From Streptomyces antimicrobicus (GTDB lineage: Bacteria; Actinomycetota; Actinomycetes; Streptomycetales; Streptomycetaceae), in assembly GCF_020532625.1 (NCBI RefSeq), contig NZ_JAJAUY010000010.1, positions 24,005 through 88,004 of the forward strand: 64,000 bases of DNA. The letters run 5' to 3'. This document shows, piece by piece, positions 62,212 to 64,000 of this stretch; within the stretch, counting starts at the first letter, position 1; every line of letters begins with the position of its first letter. Made by a program: the position numbers and the translations under genes. The notes beneath the pieces were generated by a model, which saw only the letters and a program-made list of their open reading frames with translations, searched no databases and was not told where the DNA came from.

Positions 62212-63534
62212 ATGACCGCGACGAACTCCGCGACGAACTCCGTGACCGACCCGGCCACGGGCCCGGTCGCGAACCCGGCGACGAACCCGGCGACGAACCC
62301 GGCGACGGGCCGGGCGACGAACCCGGCCACGGGTCCGGCCGCAGGCCCGGCGACGGGCTCCGTGCTGGACCCTGATCGACTTCCGCCCGTCCGCCCTGTT
62401 TTCAGTGTGGTGACGTGGAAGGAAATCTGTCACCTTCTGGCCAATCTCCCGATGACGATCATCGGATTTCTTTACACGGTGTTCATGATTTCGGTCGGGG
62501 CCGGGCTCTCCGTGACCGTCGTGGGGCTGCCGCTGCTGGCGTGCGGCCTGTGGGGGGCGCGGCAGCTGGGACGGGTGGAGCGGTGGCGGGCCCGGGTGCT
62601 GCTCGGGACGCGGGTGGAGGAGCCGACGCCGTTGCCCGGGTCGCGGCGGGCCGGCGGGTTCTTCGGGTGGCTGTGGGCCTCGCTGAAGGACCCGGTGGCG
62701 TGGCGGACCACGTTGTACGGGCTGATCCGGCTGCCGTGGGGGGTGCTGACCTTCACGGTCGTGCTGACCGGGTTGTTCGTGCTGTGGCCGGTGCTGCCGT
62801 ACGTCGTCCGGGGCCTGACCTTGGTCGACCGGGCCATGGTGCGGGCGCTGCTGTCGCCGTCGGACGAGCTGGAGCGGCGGATCGCGGAGCTGGAGACGGA
62901 CCGGGGCGTCGTGGTCGACGCGGCGGCGGCGGACCTGCGGCGGATCGAGCGGGACCTGCACGACGGGGCCCAGGCGCGGCTGGTGGCGCTGGCGATGGGG
63001 CTGGGTCTGGCCAAGGAGAAGCTGCTGGAGGACCCCGACGCGGCGGCGGCGATGGTGGACGAGGCGCACGGGGAGGTCAAGCTGGCGCTGCAGGAGCTGC
63101 GGGACCTGGCCCGCGGGATCCATCCGGCGGTGTTGACGGACCGGGGGCTGGACGCGGCGCTGTCGTCGGTGGCGTCGCGGTGCACGGTGCCGGTGCGGGT
63201 GCGGGTGGACCTGCCGGCGCGGCCGGCGGAGGCGATCGAGGGGATCGCGTACTTCACGGTGTCGGAGCTGCTGCAGAACGTCAGCAAGCATGCGCAGGCG
63301 CGGAGCGCGACGGTCGAGGTGTGGCGTTCGGGGCCGCGGCTGATGCTGCGGGTGTCCGACGACGGGCGGGGCGGGGCCCGGATGGACCGCGGCTCGGGGA
63401 TGGCGGGGCTGGCGGAACGGCTCGGCGCCGTCGACGGCGTCTTCGTGGTGGACTCGCCCGAGGGCGGCGGCACCACCGTCACGGCGGAACTCCCGTGGCG
63501 CGACCGCCGTGCTACGCCTGCCGGCGGGGCCTGA
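62212..63534 (+). CDS. NarL-type sensor histidine kinase
   Basis: A 440-residue kinase: N-terminal ~55 residues are a repetitive NPATNPATNPATGRATNPAT run (12-bp DNA repeats at about 62269-62346). Three to five membrane segments follow (FLYTVFMISVGAGLSVTVV, TTLYGLIRLPWGVLTFTVVL), resembling a Sensor domain. The HisKA_3 motif RIERDLHDGAQARLVAL gives the phospho-His, and the ATPase NVSKHA and DDGRGG follow. Start at ATG 62212 includes the repeat; a later start is possible. Divergent from nuoA. A partner response regulator is not visible downstream in this window. Confidence 0.88.
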   Translation: MTATNSATNSVTDPATGPVANPATNPATNPATGRATNPATGPAAGPATGSVLDPDRLPPVRPVFSVVTWKEICHLLANLPMTIIGFLYTVFMISVGAGLSVTVVGLPLLACGLWGARQLGRVERWRARVLLGTRVEEPTPLPGSRRAGGFFGWLWASLKDPVAWRTTLYGLIRLPWGVLTFTVVLTGLFVLWPVLPYVVRGLTLVDRAMVRALLSPSDELERRIAELETDRGVVVDAAAADLRRIERDLHDGAQARLVALAMGLGLAKEKLLEDPDAAAAMVDEAHGEVKLALQELRDLARGIHPAVLTDRGLDAALSSVASRCTVPVRVRVDLPARPAEAIEGIAYFTVSELLQNVSKHAQARSATVEVWRSGPRLMLRVSDDGRGGARMDRGSGMAGLAERLGAVDGVFVVDSPEGGGTTVTAELPWRDRRATPAGGA

Positions 63535-63844
63535 GCGATCCTGCCGGGGGCTGGCCGTTCCCCGGCTTACGGGCCCTGGGCGGGCCCGGCCCAACCGGGC
63601 CCGGCCGGGCCGAGGCCTCTGGGGGGGGCGGCCGGCCCGACACATGCCCCGGCTGCCCCCAGGCCCGGGGCCCCCGCCCAGCCGTCCCAGACCCCGGCCG
63701 GGCCCGCCTCGCCCCATCTGGCCGGCCCCGCAGCTGGCCCGTCGAGCCCAGACGGCCCGGCCTGACGCCGCCCATCTGGCCCGGCGGGCCCAGGCGGCCC
63801 GTTCTCGCCCAGCCGTCCTCGGCCCGGAGCCCAGCCGACCTGGG
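63535..63844. other. GC-extreme non-coding stretch after the sensor kinase
   Basis: This 310-bp stretch is built of GGCC and GGGCCC-type words (for example CGGGCCCGGCCGGGCCG) with a G8 run near 63620. No frame has a start with a ribosome-binding site or plausible composition. A response regulator gene, usual after such a kinase in Streptomyces, is not here. Confidence 0.6.
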
Positions 63845-64000
63845 TCAGGCCTCCGGGCTTAGGCGCCGTCGGCGACCGCGCTTGTAGGTCGGCTCGTACG
63901 GCGGCTCGTCGACCGGCCGGACACGGCACGGGGCTAGCCCCGCCGACGCCTGGCCGCTGGCTGGGCGCGCCCGCTCGAAGCCCAAGCCGCGCCGCCCGCC
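63845..64000 (-). CDS. Possible C-terminus of an unidentified gene (partial)
   Basis: The minus-strand frame open from the window edge ends in PPYEPTYKRGRRRRLSPEA before a TGA at 63845-63847. The basic, Tyr/Pro-containing tail looks like a real protein end rather than random translation, but only 51 residues are visible and I cannot name a family. Confidence is low. Confidence 0.3.
   Translation of the reverse strand, partial: GGRRGLGFERARPASGQASAGLAPCRVRPVDEPPYEPTYKRGRRRRLSPEA

Noticed and set aside
63535..63844. Response regulator gene after the sensor kinase
   Set aside because: No frame carries a receiver-domain pattern or a LuxR helix-turn-helix; the sequence is GGCC-rich low-complexity.

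Overview
The window is chromosomal DNA of a high-GC actinomycete, almost certainly a Streptomyces or close relative. The evidence is third-codon GC bias, frequent GTG/TTG starts, and the gene order S10 operon - tuf - fusA - rpsG - rpsL, rpoC - rpoB, rplL - rplJ, rplA - rplK, nusG - secE - tRNA-Trp, aspC, murB, the HadA/HadB-like pair, rpmG and a ten-gene second nuo cluster.

Layout. 1-4260 (minus): start of the S10 operon (rpsJ, rplC, rplD, rplW, rplB, rpsS, rplV, partial rpsC). 4749-5957: a membrane-anchored protein of unknown function. 6131-10484 (minus): the str operon (rpsL, rpsG, fusA, tuf). 10698-20166: an accessory island between rpsL and rpoC, holding an RmlB-like dehydratase (minus) and a divergent plus-strand run: YfhO-like membrane protein, Crp/Fnr-family regulator, class III nucleotidyl cyclase-like protein, degenerate P-loop protein, SPFH-like protein and M48 membrane protease. 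20266-33591 (minus): rpoC, rpoB, rplL, rplJ, a lipoprotein, rplA, rplK, nusG, secE and tRNA-Trp. 33795-36224 (plus): aminotransferase and adenosine deaminase. 36418-42416 (minus): murB, a TetR-controlled efflux pump, two MaoC-fold genes, rpmG, tRNA-Met and tRNA-Thr. 42417-43545: a repeat-rich gap. 43546-49686: amidohydrolase, SDR-like protein, a DUF3574-like protein, tRNA-Tyr, YajQ, SulP and APC transporters. 49958-51210: YccF and HtpX. 51429-62063 (minus): nuoA-B-C-H-I-J-K-L-M-N. 62212-63534: a sensor histidine kinase. The last 466 bases hold GC-rich sequence and perhaps the end of another gene.

The most interesting locus is 14438-20166. The cyclase-like protein keeps both metal-binding Asp residues and the Asn/Arg pair of class III cyclases. 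It ends in a glycine-rich motif that recurs near the N-terminus of the next protein, a P-loop-like protein with a degraded Walker A motif. This tail-to-head motif sharing between neighbouring genes is the pattern of amyloid-type signalling pairs (RHIM-like or BASS motifs). The next two genes overlap and encode an SPFH-like protein and a membrane metalloprotease, and a cNMP-binding regulator lies upstream with a Crp-like half-site pair between it and the cyclase gene. I read this as a candidate nucleotide-signalling conflict or stress module; its function is inferred.

A second notable signal is a 26-nt sequence identical in the leaders of the S10 and str operons, able to form two competing hairpins. 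Others are long low-complexity tails on NuoC and NuoI, a nuo cluster lacking nuoD-G, a paired TetR operator, and a 21-G homopolymer beside a 12-bp tandem repeat.
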